This document shows positions 9,646 to 18,896 of a stretch of 64,000 nucleotides of DNA, one piece after another. Below the pieces are notes generated by a model. It saw only the letters and a list, made by a program, of their open reading frames with translations, ran no database searches and was not told the origin of the DNA. Where the stretch lies: positions 248,001-312,000 of the forward strand of contig JAXMAN010000002.1 in assembly GCA_046350355.1 (NCBI GenBank), in the 5' to 3' direction. Position numbers and translations under genes: made by a program. Origin of the DNA: UBA966 sp046350355. Its GTDB lineage: Bacteria > Planctomycetota > Phycisphaerae > Phycisphaerales > SM1A02. Numbering within the stretch: position 1 is the first letter of the stretch; every line of letters begins with the position of its first letter.

Positions 9646-11025
9646 TCAGGCCATGCGGATCCACTTGAGGAGCTCGCGCGGCGTGGGCGGCTTGCCCTGC
9701 ATCAGCACGCCGACGCGGAAGATCTTCGCGCCCGCCCAGAGGAACCCGAAGGCGCACGCGAAGCCCCAGACGATGCTCGCGGCGATCTGCCAGGCGGCGA
9801 CCGGCTCGCTGCTGGCGGTGACGCGCAGCACCATCACGAAGGGGATCGCGGGCGGCACGAAGCTCATGACGGTGGCGAGCATGCCGTTGGGCTGGTCGCT
9901 GATGGGCATCCAGAGGACCAGCGGGACCATCAGGATCATCATCGCGGGGCCGACCAGGCTCTGCGCCTCGCGCAGGTCGTTCACCGCGCTGCCGACGCTC
10001 GCCATCATGATCGCGACGAAGGCGTACGCCATCAGGAAGTAGACGACGAGCAGCAGGATCTTCTGGACCGAGACGAGGTCGCCCATCGACGCCGCGGAGA
10101 GCGCCGCGATCGCGCTGCCGCCGTACATGCCCAGCATGAGGGCGGAGACGAGCGCGTAGCCGATGATCTTGCCCGCCAGGAGCTGCATGGGGCTCACCGC
10201 GCTGAGGATGACCTCCATCACCTTGCTCGACTTCTCCTCGATCGTCGAGGTGAGCAGGTACTGCCCGCTGGTGAAGGTCGTCACCCAGAGCAGCATCATG
10301 AAGCCCATCGGCAGGAGCGTCTTCGCGACGACGCTCTCGCGCGCCTCGGTGCCGTCGGCGCTGAGCCGGCGCACCGCGGTGTCGGGGACGCTGAGCAGGC
10401 TCTTGAGCGACGCGTAGTCGTTGCCCGCGCGCTTGACGCGCGCCTTCACGATCGCGGCCGCGACGGAGTTCTCCAGCAGGCTGGTGAGCCGCGGCGGACT
10501 CTTGCTGGGGACGATGAGCGTGAAGGTCGCGGGCTGGCCCTTCGCGTCCTTGGGGTCGGCGAGCAGCACCTCGGGGGGGATGATCGCCAGGCCGACGAGG
10601 CCGTCCTCCTGCACGCGCCGGCGCAGCGCCTCCTCCTGCGCGGTGTCGGCGATCGACTCCACCTTCAGGTTGACGGTGGGAAGCTCCGCCGCGGCGGCCG
10701 CCGCGGAGCTCATGGGCCCGCTGCCGACGATCGAGGAGGCCTTCTCCTTCGCGCGCGCCTGCTTCTTCTGCACGGACTCGGCGGAGAGCTCCTCCTGCAC
10801 GAAGTCCGCGACCGCCCCCGAGGGGTCGACGACCGCGACGCTTCCCGAAACGGGCGCCATCTTGGTGTCGATGAGCAGGCCGATGGCGGCGAAGCCCATC
10901 GCCAGCATCACCGGCAGCACCAGCGCGCCGAAGATGAAGCCCTTGGTCAGGACGGTGTGCCGGAACTCCCGGAAGGCCACCGCCATCGTCTTCGCGAAGG
11001 CGTTCTCGCCGCGCTTCTCAGCCAT
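9646..11025 (-). CDS. ABC-2 type permease, NatB-like
   Basis: 459 aa. It has an N-terminal helix (GFIFGALVLPVMLAMGFAAI), a periplasmic domain of about 200 residues, then five to six C-terminal helices with the family signature EEKSSKVMEVILSAVSPMQL. This is the NatB/YhaP pattern of exporters of ions or small compounds. The chosen ATG (MAEKRGENAF) overlaps the 3' end of the ATPase gene by 8 bp; an upstream in-frame ATG at 11061 is less likely. It pairs with the ATPase encoded just upstream. The substrate is unknown; Na+ export is the best-known role of this family. Confidence 0.88.
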   Translation of the reverse strand: MAEKRGENAFAKTMAVAFREFRHTVLTKGFIFGALVLPVMLAMGFAAIGLLIDTKMAPVSGSVAVVDPSGAVADFVQEELSAESVQKKQARAKEKASSIVGSGPMSSAAAAAAELPTVNLKVESIADTAQEEALRRRVQEDGLVGLAIIPPEVLLADPKDAKGQPATFTLIVPSKSPPRLTSLLENSVAAAIVKARVKRAGNDYASLKSLLSVPDTAVRRLSADGTEARESVVAKTLLPMGFMMLLWVTTFTSGQYLLTSTIEEKSSKVMEVILSAVSPMQLLAGKIIGYALVSALMLGMYGGSAIAALSAASMGDLVSVQKILLLVVYFLMAYAFVAIMMASVGSAVNDLREAQSLVGPAMMILMVPLVLWMPISDQPNGMLATVMSFVPPAIPFVMVLRVTASSEPVAAWQIAASIVWGFACAFGFLWAGAKIFRVGVLMQGKPPTPRELLKWIRMA

Positions 11026-11965
11026 TGCCCGACTCCTCGCTGCTGGGGACCGCCTCGCCAACGAGCTCGACGAAGACGTCGTCGAGGGTCGTCTGGCGCA
11101 GGGCGATGTGGCGCGACGGCACCCGCTCGAGTGCCGCGCGCATGACCGACTGCACGTCCGCGCCGCGCGCGACGGAGAGCTCCGCCTCGCGACGCTCGTT
11201 GATCCACTCCGCGCGCTCGACGCCCGCGATGCCCGCGAGCGCGTGCACGACTCCCGCGTCCGCCACCGACGGCTCGACGCTCACCGTGCGCGGGTCGAAG
11301 CGCGCGCGGATCTCGGGCATCGTCGCGTCCAGGATCTTCTCGCCGCGGTTGATGAGCACGATGCGGTCGCAGAGGCGCTCCGCCTGGTGCATGACATGCG
11401 TGGAGAAGATGATCGTGCGCCCGCCCGTGTGGAGCTCGCCGATGAGCCGGTTGAGCAGGCGGGAGTTCACCGGATCGAGCCCGCTGAAGGGCTCGTCCAG
11501 GATGAGCAGCTCGGGATCGTGGATGACGCTGGCGATGAACTGGATCTTCTGCTGCTGGCCCTTGCTCAGCTCCTGGCAGCGCTTCTTGGCCGTCTCGGGA
11601 AGCTGCACGCGCTCGAGCCATCCGCGCGCGCGGCGCGAGGCCTCGGGCGCGTCGAGCCCCTTGAGCACGCCCATGTAGCGCAGGAACTCCAGGACATGCA
11701 TGCGCCGGTAGAGGCCGCGTTCCTCGGGGAGGTAGCCGATGCGGTCCTTCGCGGCGATCGCGTCGGCGCCGAGCACCTGCACCGTCCCCTCGTCGGGGTA
11801 GATGATCGACATGATCATCCGGATGGTCGTGCTCTTGCCCGCGCCGTTGGGGCCGATGAAGCCCGTGAGCGACCCGCGGGGGACGCTCAGGTCGATGCCG
11901 CGGACCGCCTCGGTCTTGCCGAAGCGCTTGCGCACGCCGCGCAGCTCGATCGCGTTGTCGGTCAC
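11018..11965 (-). CDS. ABC transporter ATP-binding protein, NatA-like
   Basis: 315 aa. Walker A GPNGAGKST is at residues 38-46, the signature is LSKGQQQKIQFI (C-loop variant), Walker B is ELLILDEPFSGLD and the switch His is in STHVMH. The C-terminal domain of about 85 residues is typical of NatA/YhaQ-type exporters. The start is a GTG at 11965 overlapping the TGA of the LolA-like gene (GTGA), and the 3' end overlaps the permease by 8 bp, so three genes are tightly coupled. It powers the adjacent ABC-2 permease at the inner membrane. Confidence 0.92.
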   Translation of the reverse strand: MTDNAIELRGVRKRFGKTEAVRGIDLSVPRGSLTGFIGPNGAGKSTTIRMIMSIIYPDEGTVQVLGADAIAAKDRIGYLPEERGLYRRMHVLEFLRYMGVLKGLDAPEASRRARGWLERVQLPETAKKRCQELSKGQQQKIQFIASVIHDPELLILDEPFSGLDPVNSRLLNRLIGELHTGGRTIIFSTHVMHQAERLCDRIVLINRGEKILDATMPEIRARFDPRTVSVEPSVADAGVVHALAGIAGVERAEWINERREAELSVARGADVQSVMRAALERVPSRHIALRQTTLDDVFVELVGEAVPSSEESGNG

Positions 11966-12945
11966 TTGGAGTCCTTGCCGGTGGCGGGGGCGGCGGGCGC
12001 CGCGGGCTTGGCGTCCGCGGGCTTCGCGGCCGCGTCCTTGAGCCCCTTGATCTCGGCGGGGAGCTCGAAGACCTTCGCGTCGACGGTGTTCCACTCGACG
12101 GTCTTGGTCGTGAGCTTCTGCGTCTGCATCATGACGGCGGTGACCGCGGTCGCGGGCACCTTCACGCCGCCGAACTCCTGGTAGTCGGAGAGGGTGATGG
12201 TGACGGGGATCTCGCCCATCGGCGTCGCGGCGCGCATCATCAGGCCGGACATCAGCCCCGACTCCTTGTCGTAGAAGTTCTGCGTGGTCATGCCGCCGGG
12301 ATTGGTCACGGCGATCTGCCAGCAGGGCTTTCCGCCGAACTCGAAGAGACCGACGACCTTCGCGTCGCCGGGATCCTTCGCGTAGTCGAGGTCGCGCTTG
12401 AAGTTCGCCTCGCGACGCAGGTCGGCGACCTCCTTCTTGTCCATGAGCGTCGGGCCGCGCATCGGGTCGATCGCCCAGCCCGTGTCGCCGTCGAAGCCGG
12501 TGCGGGTCTTGCCCACGCCGGGAAGGTCCATCGTCATGAGCATCTTGTTGGGCGCCATCGAGAAGATCTCGACCGGGCCCGCGATGCCGACGGAGGGGAC
12601 GTCGATCGTGCCCGTCGCGTGCATGCTCAGCTTCGGCTCCCACGCGGCGGCGCCGCCGGTGGCGTCGAGGTGCTTCTGGAAGAGCTCCTTCGCGGAGGGC
12701 TTCTCGCCCTCGAACTTGATCTCCTTCAGCGCGGGGCCGGCCGGCGCGGCGGGCGGCGGCGGCGGGGGCGGCGGCAGGGTCTCGGGCGCGGCCGGCGCGG
12801 CGGGGGCGGCGGGCGCCGCGGGCGTCGCGGGCTTCGGATCCTGCGGCGGCGCGGGTTTCGCCGGCGCAGCGGTGGCCTGCGCGAGCGCCGTCGAGGCGAT
12901 CAGCGAGGCGGCGAGGAGGGAGGACGCGGTGAAGCGGAATCGCAT
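11962..12945 (-). CDS. Exported LolA/LppX-like lipoprotein-sorting-type protein
   Basis: 327 aa. Signal peptide 1-23 (MRFRFTASSLLAASLIASTALA) is followed by an Ala/Pro linker with an eight-proline run (about residues 25-70). The rest resembles planctomycete proteins annotated as outer-membrane-lipoprotein-sorting-like: a conserved start AKELFQKHLDATGG, then FDGDTGWAIDPMRGPTLMD and GLFEFGGKPCWQIAVTN, consistent with a half-barrel that binds a lipid. The assignment is by pattern only. It lies between an S41 protease and an ABC exporter, overlapping the latter, which suggests a joint envelope function. Confidence 0.65.
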   Translation of the reverse strand: MRFRFTASSLLAASLIASTALAQATAAPAKPAPPQDPKPATPAAPAAPAAPAAPETLPPPPPPPPAAPAGPALKEIKFEGEKPSAKELFQKHLDATGGAAAWEPKLSMHATGTIDVPSVGIAGPVEIFSMAPNKMLMTMDLPGVGKTRTGFDGDTGWAIDPMRGPTLMDKKEVADLRREANFKRDLDYAKDPGDAKVVGLFEFGGKPCWQIAVTNPGGMTTQNFYDKESGLMSGLMMRAATPMGEIPVTITLSDYQEFGGVKVPATAVTAVMMQTQKLTTKTVEWNTVDAKVFELPAEIKGLKDAAAKPADAKPAAPAAPATGKDSK

Positions 12946-13013
12946 GGTGGTTCCTGTGGAGGTGCGTGATTCGTAGATGCGGTGGTGGATTCGTCCGCGG
13001 GCGCGGCGCGGGT

Positions 13014-14537
13014 TCAGGGCGCCGGCTTCGCCGCGGGGCGGGGCTGGCTGGCGATCCAGCGGACGGCCTCGGCCATCGCGGGATCGCCCTCGCGCAGGTA
13101 GTCGGCGCGGGCGTAGGGACGCGCGCCGTCGGGCTTCACGCCCGAGGCCTCGAGCGCGCTGTTGTCGGGGAGGCGGAAGTCGGCGACGGCGTGCAGCAGG
13201 ATGTCGCCGTTGGGGAGCGTGGTCGTGACCGCGGGGAGCGCGGCGCCCGCGGTGCGTGATCCGAAGATGCGCGCGCGCCCCAGGTGCTGCAGGCCGCCCG
13301 CGAAGATCTCCGTCGTGCTCGCGCTCGTCTCGTCGACCAGGATCGCGAGCGGGCCCGCGTAGGTGTCGACGGGGCGGCCCGCGGTGTCGACGCGGCGCGG
13401 ATTGGTGACGAAGGAGAGCTTCGTGTCGCGCGTGCGCATCTCGCCCAGCGTCGCGGGCTCGGCGGTGAAGTGGCCGGCGAGGCCCATCGCCATCGCCCCG
13501 ATGCCGCCGGGGTTGCCGCGCAGGTCCAGGATGATGCCGTCGCTGCCGCGCAGCGCGTCGATGGCGACGTCGAAGGGGCGCGCGACGGGGATCAGCCAGA
13601 TGTTGAAGCGCACGAGGCCGATCTCGCGGGCGCCCGCGCCCCAGCGCTCGCGCTCGGTCTGGTCCAGGTGGCGGTAGGTGAGCTCGGTGGGCAGCGGCGG
13701 GAGCGAGCCGAACTTCGAGCGCGGGCGCGGGTCGTCGGCGAAGGCAAGCTCGACCTCGCGGCGGCCGCCATCCTCGGACTGCAGGACCCAGCGCGTGGTC
13801 TCGCCGGGGGCGCCGTGCGCGAGCGCGCGCAGCCGCGCGGCGCGCTCGTAGCGCTCGAGGCCGTCGCCCGGGGGGAGCCCGTCGGTGGGGGCGTCGCCGT
13901 CGATGGTGAGGACGACGGTGCCCGGGACGATCGAGGCGCGCTCGGCGGGCGAGCCGGGCTCGACGGCGGTGACGATCGCGTCGAAGGAGGCGGGCGCGCC
14001 CTCGCGCGGCAGCAGCGTGAGCGTCGCGCCGATGCTGCCCTCGTCGCTCGTGCGCGCGCGGCGGTGGGGGGCGGGCTTCTCCGCCGCGGGCTTCGCGGGG
14101 GTCGTCGCGGCGGGGGCGTCCTTCGCGGGGGCGGGCGCGTCCTTCGCCGGCGCGGCCGGCGCGTCCGTCGCCGTCGCAGGCTCCGGCGCCTCCTCCGCCT
14201 CGACCGGATCCGCCGCGGCAAACGCGGCCGGAATGATGGTGAAGTGGCTCTGCCCCAGGCGGGCGAGCGCGGCCATCAGCACGCCGCGCAGCGCGTCGTC
14301 GGTGGCCGCGGCCTGCGCCTGCGGGAGCAGCTCGGTGCGGACCGCGAGCCAGTCGACCCCGCCGAGCTCGGGATCCCAGTGCGTGTCGCGCACCGTCGCC
14401 CACAACGCATCGAAGGTGGCGACGTTGCGCGCGGCGCGCTCGGCGTCGGGGGCGGTCGACTGCGCGGCGCCCGCGGCCAGTCCGAGGACCAGCAGGGCGG
14501 CGGCTCCCAATCCAGATTTCAAGCGGGGTCGGCGCAT
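13014..14537 (-). CDS. S41 family (C-terminal processing-type) periplasmic protease
   Basis: 507 aa with a signal peptide (about 1-25). It shows the S41 cap start (FDALWATVRDTHWDPELGGV, LARLGQSHF), a PDZ domain (GATLTLL, then VEPGSPAERASIVPG) interrupted upstream by an Ala/Pro-rich insert (about 105-155), and the catalytic core GIILDLRGNPGG followed by DETSASTTEIFAG with the nucleophilic Ser. It is the first gene of a minus-strand cluster with a LolA-like protein and an ABC exporter. A -10-like TACCGT lies about 17 nt before the ATG. The insert between cap and PDZ is low complexity and probably a flexible linker. Confidence 0.87.
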   Translation of the reverse strand: MRRPRLKSGLGAAALLVLGLAAGAAQSTAPDAERAARNVATFDALWATVRDTHWDPELGGVDWLAVRTELLPQAQAAATDDALRGVLMAALARLGQSHFTIIPAAFAAADPVEAEEAPEPATATDAPAAPAKDAPAPAKDAPAATTPAKPAAEKPAPHRRARTSDEGSIGATLTLLPREGAPASFDAIVTAVEPGSPAERASIVPGTVVLTIDGDAPTDGLPPGDGLERYERAARLRALAHGAPGETTRWVLQSEDGGRREVELAFADDPRPRSKFGSLPPLPTELTYRHLDQTERERWGAGAREIGLVRFNIWLIPVARPFDVAIDALRGSDGIILDLRGNPGGIGAMAMGLAGHFTAEPATLGEMRTRDTKLSFVTNPRRVDTAGRPVDTYAGPLAILVDETSASTTEIFAGGLQHLGRARIFGSRTAGAALPAVTTTLPNGDILLHAVADFRLPDNSALEASGVKPDGARPYARADYLREGDPAMAEAVRWIASQPRPAAKPAP

Positions 14538-14607
14538 GGGGTGCGGGGTGGTGCAGAACGGTACCCGTCACGGACACCCAAACGGAGGCAATCACGGTCC
14601 GCGAATC

Positions 14608-14633
14608 CATCCGTTCATCCGGATGAACGGTTG
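14608..14633. promoter_or_regulatory. Candidate SAH/methionine operator upstream of metH
   Basis: A 26-bp imperfect palindrome with a perfect 20-bp core at 14611-14630 (CGTTCATCCGGATGAACG is its central 18 bp). It matches 21 of 26 positions of a palindrome in front of ahcY (30937-30962). It abuts the presumed metH -35 element. Two methyl-cycle genes sharing one long palindrome indicates a common regulator; the ArsR-methyltransferase fusion encoded at 28289 is the obvious candidate. That link is an inference. Confidence 0.7.
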
Positions 14634-14659
14634 AAGGTGGCGGGAATATGGGCTACTCT
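14631..14659 (+). promoter_or_regulatory. Predicted metH promoter (leaderless)
   Basis: TTGAAG at 14631-14636, a 17-bp spacer, and TACTCT at 14654-14659. The ATG follows after 7 nt, so the expected start of transcription falls on or next to the start codon. No Shine-Dalgarno is present. Confidence 0.5.
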
Positions 14660-14666
14660 TTCCCCG

Positions 14667-17600
14667 ATGCGGCCCAGCTTCCTCTCCGCCCTCGACGCCC
14701 GGGTGCTCCTCTTCGACGGGGCGATGGGGACCAGCATCCACTCCTGCGCGGACTGCCGCCCGGAGGACTACCTCGGCCGCGACAACTGCACCGACATCCT
14801 GGTCCGCAGCCGTCCCGACCTCATCCAGCGCATCCACGAGAACTTCCTCGCCGTCGGCGCGGACGTGGTCGAGACGGACACCTTCGGCTCCAACAAGCTC
14901 GTCGCCGCCGAGTTCGACCAGGAGATGGTCGGCTGGGTCTACGACCTCAACCGCCAGGCCGCGCAGGTCGCGCGCGCCGCGTGCGAGCGCTTCGCCACGC
15001 GCGAGCGCCCGCGCTTCGTCGCCGGCTCCATCGGCCCGGGCACGAAGCTGGTCACGCTCGGCCAGGTCTCCTGGTCGACGATGCTCGATTCGTACCGCGA
15101 GCAGGCGCGCGGCCTCATCGACGGCGGCGCGGACTGCCTCATCGTCGAGACCTGCCAGGACCTGCTGCAGGTGAAGTGCGCGGTGAACGCGTGCCTGGAC
15201 GCGCTCGACGCCGCGCGCCGCAGCCACCGCGACATCCCGGTGCTCGTGAGCGTGACGATGGAGACCACGGGCACGATGCTCCTGGGCTCGGACATCGCCG
15301 CGGTCGTCAACGCGCTGCGTCCCTTCCCGATCGCGAGCCTGGGCCTCAACTGCGCCACCGGCCCGACGGAGATGGCCGAGCATGTCTCGTACCTGAGCCG
15401 CCACTGGGACCGCCCGTTCAGCGTCATCCCCAACGCGGGCCTGCCGATCCTGGTCGACGGCCGCACCGAGTATCCGCTGCGCCCCGACGCCTTCGGGCAG
15501 GCGATGCGCCGTTTCCTGGACGAGTTCGGCGCCTCGATCGTCGGCGGCTGCTGCGGCACGACCCCCGAGCACATCGCGCAGGTCCGCGCCGCGATCGCCG
15601 ACCGTCCGCGCGCGCCGCGCGCCGGCGCGGTGCAGGTCGCCGGCTGCTCCAGCCTCTACGGCTTCACCGAGTTCCGCCAGGACAACAGCTTCCTCATCGT
15701 CGCCGAGCGCACCAACGCCAACGGCAGCCGCAAGTTCAAGCGGCTCCTCGACGGCAGCGACTGGGAGGGCATCGTCAGCATGGCGAAGGAGGAGATGCGC
15801 GACGGCAGCCACCTGCTGGACGTCTGCGTCGACTTCGTCGGCCGCGACGGCGTGCGCGACATGTCCGAGGTCGTCTCGCGCCTGGTGCAGCAGGTCAACG
15901 CGCCGCTCATGGTCGACAGCACGCAGGCGGACGTGCTCGAGGCCGCGCTGCAGCGCTCGGGCGGCCGGTGCATCGTCAACAGCATCAACCTCGAGGACGG
16001 CGAGAAGCGCCTCGACGAGGTCTGCCCGCTGCTGCGCCGCTACGGCGCCGCGGTCGTCGCGCTCACCATCGACGAGGACCCGCAGGCGGGCATGGCCAAG
16101 ACCGCCGACCGCAAGCTGGAGATCGCCGCGCGCCTGCACGACCTCTGCACGCGCAAGTGGGGGCTGGACGAGTCGGACATCTTCTTCGACCCGCTCACCT
16201 TCACGATCGCCACCGGCAACGAGGAGGACCGCCGCCTGGGCGTCGAGACCCTCGAGGGCATCCGCCGCATCGCCGAGCGCTTCCCGCGCTGCCAGATCCT
16301 GCTGGGACTCTCGAACATCAGCTTCGGCCTCAAGGCGCCCGCGCGCGCCGTCCTCAACAGCGTCTTCCTGCACGAGGCGCGCGCCCGCGGCCTGACCGCC
16401 GCGATCGTGCACGCCAGCAAGATCCTGCCGCAGAACCGCATCCCCGCCGAGCACTGGGAGGCCGCGCAGTGGCTGGTCTTCGACCGCCGCGGCGCGACGC
16501 GCCCCGAGGGCAAGCCCGAGTCCTTCGACCCGCTGCTGCACTTCATCTCGCTCTTCCCCGACGGCGAGGAGGCGGTGCAGCAGAAGCGCACGCTCGCGGA
16601 CCTGCCCGTCGAGGAGGCGCTGCGCCAGCACATCGTCGACGGCGAGGAGGGCGGCCTGGAGGCGACCCTCGAGCGCGCGCTCGGCAGCTACGGCCCGCTT
16701 GCGATCATCAACGACCACCTGCTCGAGGGGATGAAGGTCGTCGGCGAGCTCTTCGGCAGCGGCCGCATGCAGCTTCCCTTCGTGCTGCAGAGCGCGACGG
16801 TGATGAAGAAGGCCGTCGCCTTCCTGCAGCCGCACATGGAGCGCACCGGCGCGCGCGGCAGCGCGAAGGCGAAGATCGTCCTCGCGACGGTCGCCGGCGA
16901 CGTGCACGACATCGGCAAGAACCTCGTCGACATCATCCTCTCCAACAACGGCTTCGAGGTGCACAACATCGGCATCAAGCAGCCGCTGCAGGCGATGCTC
17001 GACGCCGTCGAGCGCACCGGCGCGGACGCGCTGGGCATGAGCGGGCTGCTCGTCAAGAGCGTCGGCGTCATGGAGCAGAACCTGCACGAGATGAACTCGC
17101 AGGGCGTGCGCGTGCCGGTGCTGCTGGGCGGCGCCGCGCTCACGCGCCACTACGCGGAGTCGCACCTGCGCTCCATCTACAAGGGGTCGCTCTACTACGG
17201 CCGCGACGCCTTCGAGGGGCTCGCGGTCTGCGAGGCGCTCGCGGGCGGCGCGCTCGCCGCGATCGACCGCGAGGTGGACGAGCGCCTGCAGAAGCGCGCC
17301 GCCGTCGAGGCGAAGGTCGCGGCCTCGCGCCGCGCGGGCGGCTCCGCGACGGCGCTCGCCGAGCGCGGCGTGATCGCCGCCGAGGGCGACTCCACCGGCG
17401 GCACCGAGTCCGCGCGCCACGCCTCCGCCGTCGAGCCCGTCGACCGCGTCCCCGAGCCGCCCTTCTGGGGCTCGCGCGTGGTGGAGCAGGTGGACCTCGA
17501 CGAGGTCTTCGCCTACATCAACCACAACGCGCTCTTCCGCGGGCAGTGGGGCTTCAAGCAGGGCGAGATGGACCCGCGCGAGTACGAGCGCGTGATGGAG

Positions 17601-18248
17601 GAGCAGGCGCGGCCCGCCCTCGCGCGCCTGCAGGCGCAGGCGAAGCAGGAGGGGGCGCGCTTCCTGCAGCCCAAGCTGGTCTACGGATGGTTCCCCGCCG
17701 CGTCGCAGGGCGACGACCTCGTCGTCTTCGACCCGCAGGACCCCGCGCGCGAGCTCGAGCGCTTCCGCTTCCCGCGCCAGCGCGGCGGGCGGCGACTCTG
17801 CATCAGCGACTTCTTCCGCGGCGTCGACGCCCCCGGCCGCGACGTCGTCGGCCTCACCTGCGTGACCATGGGACCCGCCGCGAGCGACCGCGCGCGCAGG
17901 ATCTTCGAGTCCAACGCGTACACCGAGTACCTCTACACGCACGGCTTCGGCGTCGAGTGTGCCGAGGCGCTCGCCGAGCTCTGGCACAAGCGCATGCGCG
18001 CGGAGCTGGGCATCGGCCACGAGGACAGCCCGCGCATCCGCGAACTCTTCCAGCAGAAGTACCGCGGCTGCCGCTACAGCTTCGGCTACCCGGCGTGCCC
18101 GGACATGAGCGACCAGGCGAAGCTCTGGCGGCTGCTGCAGCCCGAGCGCATCGGCTGCTCCCTCACGGAGAACTGGCAGATCGACCCCGAGCAGTCCACG
18201 AGCGCGGTCGTGGTGCACCATCCGGCCGCCGGCTACTTCGCGGTCTAA
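14667..18248 (+). CDS. metH: Cobalamin-dependent methionine synthase
   Basis: 1193 aa, full length for MetH. It transfers the methyl group of 5-methyltetrahydrofolate through B12 to homocysteine. Modules in order: homocysteine-binding barrel with zinc cysteines in LNCATGP (about 228) and GGCCGT (about 294); pterin-binding barrel starting at AERTNANGSRKFK (about 345); B12 cap and B12 domain with the His ligand in GDVHDIGKNLVD (about 743-754); and the SAM-binding activation domain ending with the typical YPACPD and LTENWQIDPEQS stretches. All four modules are in one chain. A linker near 900-925 is Ala-rich. The ATG at 14667 is chosen because MRPSFLSALDARVLLFDGAM begins the conserved domain and a -10 lies 7 nt upstream. 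The palindrome upstream suggests control by SAH or methionine status. It overlaps the next gene. Confidence 0.97.
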   Translation: MRPSFLSALDARVLLFDGAMGTSIHSCADCRPEDYLGRDNCTDILVRSRPDLIQRIHENFLAVGADVVETDTFGSNKLVAAEFDQEMVGWVYDLNRQAAQVARAACERFATRERPRFVAGSIGPGTKLVTLGQVSWSTMLDSYREQARGLIDGGADCLIVETCQDLLQVKCAVNACLDALDAARRSHRDIPVLVSVTMETTGTMLLGSDIAAVVNALRPFPIASLGLNCATGPTEMAEHVSYLSRHWDRPFSVIPNAGLPILVDGRTEYPLRPDAFGQAMRRFLDEFGASIVGGCCGTTPEHIAQVRAAIADRPRAPRAGAVQVAGCSSLYGFTEFRQDNSFLIVAERTNANGSRKFKRLLDGSDWEGIVSMAKEEMRDGSHLLDVCVDFVGRDGVRDMSEVVSRLVQQVNAPLMVDSTQADVLEAALQRSGGRCIVNSINLEDGEKRLDEVCPLLRRYGAAVVALTIDEDPQAGMAKTADRKLEIAARLHDLCTRKWGLDESDIFFDPLTFTIATGNEEDRRLGVETLEGIRRIAERFPRCQILLGLSNISFGLKAPARAVLNSVFLHEARARGLTAAIVHASKILPQNRIPAEHWEAAQWLVFDRRGATRPEGKPESFDPLLHFISLFPDGEEAVQQKRTLADLPVEEALRQHIVDGEEGGLEATLERALGSYGPLAIINDHLLEGMKVVGELFGSGRMQLPFVLQSATVMKKAVAFLQPHMERTGARGSAKAKIVLATVAGDVHDIGKNLVDIILSNNGFEVHNIGIKQPLQAMLDAVERTGADALGMSGLLVKSVGVMEQNLHEMNSQGVRVPVLLGGAALTRHYAESHLRSIYKGSLYYGRDAFEGLAVCEALAGGALAAIDREVDERLQKRAAVEAKVAASRRAGGSATALAERGVIAAEGDSTGGTESARHASAVEPVDRVPEPPFWGSRVVEQVDLDEVFAYINHNALFRGQWGFKQGEMDPREYERVMEEQARPALARLQAQAKQEGARFLQPKLVYGWFPAASQGDDLVVFDPQDPARELERFRFPRQRGGRRLCISDFFRGVDAPGRDVVGLTCVTMGPAASDRARRIFESNAYTEYLYTHGFGVECAEALAELWHKRMRAELGIGHEDSPRIRELFQQKYRGCRYSFGYPACPDMSDQAKLWRLLQPERIGCSLTENWQIDPEQSTSAVVVHHPAAGYFAV

Positions 18249-18871
18249 TGCGCGCCGGGGCCGCCGCGCCCCGCGCCATGCTCGCGCCAAGCTTCATCCT
18301 CCAGTGGCATCGCTGCGACGCGCCCGCGGGCGTCTCGCGCAAGGCGCAGCGCGTCGCCGCGCGCCTGGCCAGCCGCGCCGCGCTCGCGCAGGCGATCGCG
18401 CGCTGGCGCGCGCTGCACGGCGACGCGCCCTGGTGCGACGCGCCCGTCGAGCACGACGAGTCGGGGGCGCCGCGCTTCGCGCATCCGGGCGCGCCGCTGC
18501 TGGCGCTCGCGCACGCGCCGGGGCTCGGCGGCGCGGCGATCGCGCCGATGGGGGCGGCGTTCGTGGGGATCGACGCGGAGCCGCTGGACGCGCCCGCGGC
18601 GCGCGCGCTCGCGCAGCTCGCGCAGCAGACGGGGGAGTCGCGCCTGGCGTGGCTCGACGCGCACTGGCCGCTGCGGCTCTGGTGCGCGAAGGAGGCGGCG
18701 GTGAAGGCCGAGCGCGTGCCGGCGGACCTGCTGGGGCGCACGCTGCGGATCGTGGAGGTCGCCGCCGGCGAGGCGGGCGCGCAGCGCGTGCGCGTGCGCA
18801 CGCACCGCGGGCGCGAGCTCGAGGTGGAGACCGCCATCGACGGCGCGCACATGACGGCGTGGACGGTGTGA
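18248..18871 (+). CDS. 4'-phosphopantetheinyl transferase superfamily protein
   Basis: 207 aa. The two family motifs are present: VGIDAE (Mg2+-binding Asp and Glu) near residue 105 and WCAKEAAVKA near residue 150. Enzymes of this Sfp/AcpT type move phosphopantetheine from CoA to a Ser of carrier proteins. The ATG shares its A with the metH stop (TAATG), so translation is coupled to metH. A start at the second Met (residue 11) is possible. No carrier-protein gene is nearby, and pairing with metH is unusual. The N-terminal half diverges from Sfp. Confidence 0.78.
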   Translation: MRAGAAAPRAMLAPSFILQWHRCDAPAGVSRKAQRVAARLASRAALAQAIARWRALHGDAPWCDAPVEHDESGAPRFAHPGAPLLALAHAPGLGGAAIAPMGAAFVGIDAEPLDAPAARALAQLAQQTGESRLAWLDAHWPLRLWCAKEAAVKAERVPADLLGRTLRIVEVAAGEAGAQRVRVRTHRGRELEVETAIDGAHMTAWTV

Positions 18872-18896
18872 GCGGGGGGCGCGCGACGCCGCGCGC

